Shown piece by piece: positions 62,108-64,000 of a stretch of DNA of 64,000 bases. Source of the stretch: Olavius algarvensis Delta 4 endosymbiont (GTDB lineage Bacteria > Desulfobacterota > Desulfobacteria > Desulfobacterales > CAJINA01); assembly GCA_905176665.1 (NCBI GenBank), contig CAJINA010000119.1:1-64000 (forward strand), given 5' to 3'. The first letter of the stretch is position 1. Every line of letters begins with the position of its first letter. A model generated the notes under the pieces. It was given only the letters and a program-made list of their open reading frames with translations, was not told where the DNA came from and ran no database searches. Made by a program: the position numbers and the translations under genes.

Positions 62108-62323
62108 GCATCGCGCAGAGACGCAGAGGCGCAGAGAAAAATCATGATATTTGCCGGCTTCGCCGGATAAACCCAAAAGGCCCTTGCCGCTGCAGGTTTG
62201 AAGGGGTTTTTCGCACGATAGTGCGACAGGATCCTGCTTTTGCTTTTCCGACTTCGCTGGACTGTGCATCGATATTTAGATTAAGGAGGACGTCTCTGCG
62301 CCTCCGCGTCTCTGCGCGAGCAT
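62108..62323. repeat. inverted repeat element, family B copy 2
   Basis: GCATCGCGCAGAGACGCAGA at the left mirrors TCTGCGCCTCCGCGTCTCTGCGCGAG at the right (in blocks). The interior (GCCGGCTTCGCCGG, then ACCCAAAAGGCCCTT, then TTTTTCGCACGATAGTGCG) matches the reverse complement of the interior of the copy at 7431-7596, while outer sequences on the right (TAGCCAAAG, later CCTGGTCCTG) occur in the same orientation at both places. Non-coding. Confidence 0.65.
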
Positions 62324-62386
62324 ATTGCCCTTACTGCCTAGCCAAAGACTATAGATCACTTCTAAGCGTAACAGACCTGGTCCTGT

Positions 62387-62528
62387 GAGGCGGTGTCACG
62401 ATGTTTCCTTTGGCCCCATCTCGGCGTCAGATCAAAATTACAACCCTTAAAATACTCTATGTATTCCTGCGGTTGAAATTTTGATCTTCCTTGACCTGAA
62501 GCCAAATTGAACATTGTGACACAGCCTC
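62387..62528. repeat. palindromic repeat, family A copy 3
   Basis: A nearly complete palindrome of 142 bp. GAGGCGGTGTCAC (62387-62399) mirrors GTGACACAGCCTC (62516-62528), ATGTT-x3-TTTGGC mirrors GCCAAA-x3-AACAT, and GATCAAAATT mirrors AATTTTGATC. The centre AAATACTC..GTATTCCTGCGG recalls the centres of the copies at 2735 and 7202. Immediately adjacent to family B copy 2, the same neighbourhood as at 7.2-7.6 kb. Confidence 0.65.
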
Positions 62529-62551
62529 TATGGGCCAGGTTTTATGAAGGC

Positions 62552-62583
62552 AAAAAAAAGGCAGAGCCCCGGGGGGCTCCGCC
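62552..62583 (-). terminator. rho-independent terminator of the paired small-protein genes
   Basis: Read on the minus strand: GGCGGAGCCCC, a short loop, GGGGCTCTGCC, then eight T residues. One G-T pair in an 11-bp stem. It lies 23 bases after the stop of the gene at 62606-62749, the expected place for its terminator. Confidence 0.88.
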
Positions 62584-62605
62584 TGCTTACGTTCAGTATC
62601 TGGAC

Positions 62606-62749
62606 TTAGCCGGCTACATCAATACCGGGGTCGCATCCCAGATTCTCGTCCTTGTCCTCACACTCAAAGTTAGCCGAACGGGTATCAACGTGTCCGTCTT
62701 CTCTTTCATCGTCATTTTCCACATAGCTGTCTTCTTTATGTTCCGTCAT
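62606..62749 (-). CDS. 47-residue acidic protein of the GHVDTR small-protein family (copy 2)
   Basis: Starts MTEHKEDSYVENDDERED, strongly acidic, then carries GHVDTRS-ANFECE, and after five residues LGCDPGIDVAG to the stop. It aligns over its whole length with the proteins at 44032-44166 and 62834-62968. Two conserved Cys remain. GAGGTGA lies before the ATG at 62749. It is followed by a strong terminator. Downstream partner of the next gene in a two-gene unit; no membrane peptide gene is seen here. Confidence 0.8.
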   Translation of the reverse strand: MTEHKEDSYVENDDEREDGHVDTRSANFECEDKDENLGCDPGIDVAG

Positions 62750-62833
62750 GATTCACCTCTTTAAGTTTGTTAAGCTGTTTAAATTATTTGCCCAATTTTT
62801 CCAAGACTCTGCCTTTTAACTTTTGCAGCCTGA

Positions 62834-62968
62834 TCAGCCGGCCACATCAATTCCCATATTACAGCCGAGGCGTTCATCAGGGTTTTCACATTCGAAATTT
62901 GCAGAGCGTGTATCAACGTGTCCTTCTTCTCTTTCCTCATCCGTTTCAAAGTAGTCTTGTGAATTCAT
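62834..62968 (-). CDS. 44-residue acidic protein of the GHVDTR small-protein family (copy 3)
   Basis: Starts MNSQDYFETDEEREE, then GHVDTRS-ANFECE, five residues, LGCNMGIDVAG, stop. Same blocks as the other two copies. The ATG at 62968 has GGAGG upstream with seven bases spacing. Together with the 62606-62749 gene it forms a tandem pair, presumably from a duplication, 84 bases apart. Function unknown; selection on the core is clear because the DNA differs while the protein blocks are kept. Confidence 0.8.
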   Translation of the reverse strand: MNSQDYFETDEEREEGHVDTRSANFECENPDERLGCNMGIDVAG

Positions 62969-63030
62969 ATCTGCCTCCATTTAGTCGTTTTGGTTTGGTT
63001 TGCGAAAGCCTTATCGCTTTCTTTAACTAT

Positions 63031-63059
63031 AAGTTAAGTCTCTATGGTCTCGGGGTCAA
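63031..63059 (-). promoter_or_regulatory. possible promoter of the small-protein pair
   Basis: On the minus strand TTGACC (63059-63054), 17-base spacer, TAACTT (63036-63031), about 60 bases before the ATG at 62968. The -10 is only a partial match. Confidence 0.35.
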
Positions 63060-63131
63060 TGCGAACCGTCTTGGGGTATAGTGGCAGTGAAAACCTACCA
63101 TGGTCCGACTTTGAACCCGACCCCTTTTAGA

Positions 63132-63536
63132 TCAGCCTGTCTCGACCGGGTAATCCGGTGAATTGCCGGCGCCGATCAGGGGCAGTTCCTGGTCGATCTT
63201 GAAAACCACGAGAAAGCGCACTGCGTCCGGTTTGTTGTCAATCTTGCAGCGGCGACAGAGATCCTTAACCCGGTCGGTACCACTCTCCTCGAGCGTTTTG
63301 GTCAGATGCAGGCGCAGACCCTTGTATCCGCCGCCATCTTCCCGAAACAGGTAGGCGGCCCGCGAGTTGGACTGCAGGTTGTGATGGGTCAGGCGATCGC
63401 GCATGATAAACGCCAGGCTGCCGTCTTCCAATACGTGCGGACGGGCATAGACGGCCGCATTGACCTTGCCATCTTCGCCTGCCGTTGAAAGTACGCCCAT
63501 GCCACGTGTTTTTTCGAAGTATTGTTTCAGGTCCAT
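63132..63536 (-). CDS. pyridoxamine-phosphate-oxidase-like flavin-binding protein
   Basis: A 134-residue split-barrel protein of the PNPOx-like type. The start GMGVLSTAGEDGKVNAAVYARPHVLEDGSLAFIMRDRLTHHNLQSNSRAAYLF (in blocks) is the usual FMN-binding pattern. The C-terminal LCRRCKIDN part with two Cys is less typical and may bind metal. Likely a flavin or heme-linked reductase; substrate unknown. AAAGGAAA lies before the ATG. Upstream of it is the partial methyltransferase gene. Confidence 0.85.
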   Translation of the reverse strand: MDLKQYFEKTRGMGVLSTAGEDGKVNAAVYARPHVLEDGSLAFIMRDRLTHHNLQSNSRAAYLFREDGGGYKGLRLHLTKTLEESGTDRVKDLCRRCKIDNKPDAVRFLVVFKIDQELPLIGAGNSPDYPVETG

Positions 63537-63603
63537 TGGTTTTCCTTTAATTAGTTATTCAGGGGAGCCCGGTGACTCCTGAACTTTAGCGCACTTGAAA
63601 CTC

Positions 63604-64000
63604 TTAACTCGTCCTGTTCCCCCACACCGCATATATCGGATCCGACAACGCCAGATCACGGGCATATTTGTCACCGTCCGGTCGCGGCAGCCCACGCATG
63701 GAATAGGTCCCCAGGTTTTCGAAGGTGCCGCTCTGGAGGAAGTATTCCATTACCAGGCCGACCCGTTCGAACTCGTGCAGCTCTTGCCAGATCCGTACCA
63801 CCTTGGGCGGGAACCACCGGTTCGAAAACGTCACCACGAAGATACCGCCGGGTTTCAATACCCGGGCCACATCCTGGAGTACTTCCAGTGGGCGCGTCAG
63901 GTATTCGATCGACACCGTGCAGAGGGCTACGTCAAATGATTCCGCCGCATAGGGTAGGCGCGGGTCGGCATTCAGGTCGTGAACCTGATAATCAGACAGA
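63604..64000 (-). CDS. SAM-dependent methyltransferase, partial (5' end outside window)
   Basis: The frame is open to the edge of the window, so this is the C-terminal part (about 131 residues visible) of a class I methyltransferase. DLNADPRLPYAAESFDVALCTVSIEYLTRPLEVLQDVARVLKPGGIFVVTFSNRWFP (in blocks) holds the acidic strand-4 region and the LKPGG motif after it. The later HEFERVGLVMEYF and NLGTYSMRGLPRP match a group of small methyltransferases with unknown substrate. The smaller frame beginning at 63915 is only an internal start. Confidence 0.87.
   Translation of the reverse strand, partial: LSDYQVHDLNADPRLPYAAESFDVALCTVSIEYLTRPLEVLQDVARVLKPGGIFVVTFSNRWFPPKVVRIWQELHEFERVGLVMEYFLQSGTFENLGTYSMRGLPRPDGDKYARDLALSDPIYAVWGNRTS

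Overview
The window reads as chromosomal DNA of moderately high G+C from a Gram-negative bacterium. The best guess is a Desulfobacterota (Desulfobacterales-like) relative. This is an inference from gene content and style: a DUF362 protein with a ferredoxin tail, a fused FAD/Fe-S D-lactate-type dehydrogenase, OFA-family transport under a sigma-54 two-component system, MJ0042/cNMP/PilZ proteins and many lipoproteins. No rRNA, tRNA, CRISPR array, prophage or transposase gene was seen.

Layout. 0.7-11.2 kb (mostly +): sarcosine-oxidase-like flavoenzyme, thioesterase, membrane-anchored HtrA protease (-), 2Fe-2S ferredoxin coupled to a sirtuin, SelO, DinB-like protein and the D-lactate dehydrogenase fusion. 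11.2-13.5 kb (-): two short-chain dehydrogenases and a membrane protein. 14.1-17.4 kb: acyl-CoA synthetase and two exported proteins of unknown role. 17.5-24.2 kb: glycosyltransferase, sulfite-oxidase-like molybdoenzyme with a nearby MoaD/ThiS-like protein, CvfB-like RNA-binding protein, WbqC protein, and a radical SAM protein (-) with an Lrp regulator. 24.5-30.9 kb: REC-PATAN regulator, ArsR/SRPBCC pair, amidase, universal stress protein, DUF362 protein and a secreted protease. 31.3-38.8 kb: tandem paralogues of unknown function, lipoproteins, haloalkane dehalogenase, phosphatase, UvsE nuclease and a metallo-beta-lactamase-fold protein. 40-47.5 kb: a pyruvate kinase gene broken by one in-frame TAA, MFS transporter, glyoxalase-II-like enzyme, a micro-operon of two tiny proteins, ADP-ribosylglycohydrolase and a ferritin-like protein. 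47.7-53.4 kb: aldehyde-reductase-like protein, two TetR regulators, a cNMP/PilZ protein, a VOC protein and a damaged secreted Cys-rich protein. 53.5-58.5 kb: Cache histidine kinase, sigma-54 response regulator, two palindromic enhancer-like sites, a -24/-12 promoter, a tiny HisKA-like protein and an OFA transporter. 58.8-64 kb: a GluR0-type glutamate-receptor channel, cupin, a damaged LpqC-like esterase, an SDR, two more copies of the tiny protein family, a PNPOx-like protein and a partial methyltransferase.

Most notable are: (1) a family of 44-47-residue acidic proteins sharing GHVDTR, ANF, CE, LGC and GIDV blocks, present three times, once followed by a 28-residue membrane peptide; (2) the self-contained kinase/regulator/enhancer/sigma-54/mini-DHp/OFA-transporter module; (3) the channel-receptor; (4) several broken or oddly started genes; and (5) a palindromic repeat family (three copies) with a companion repeat (two copies).
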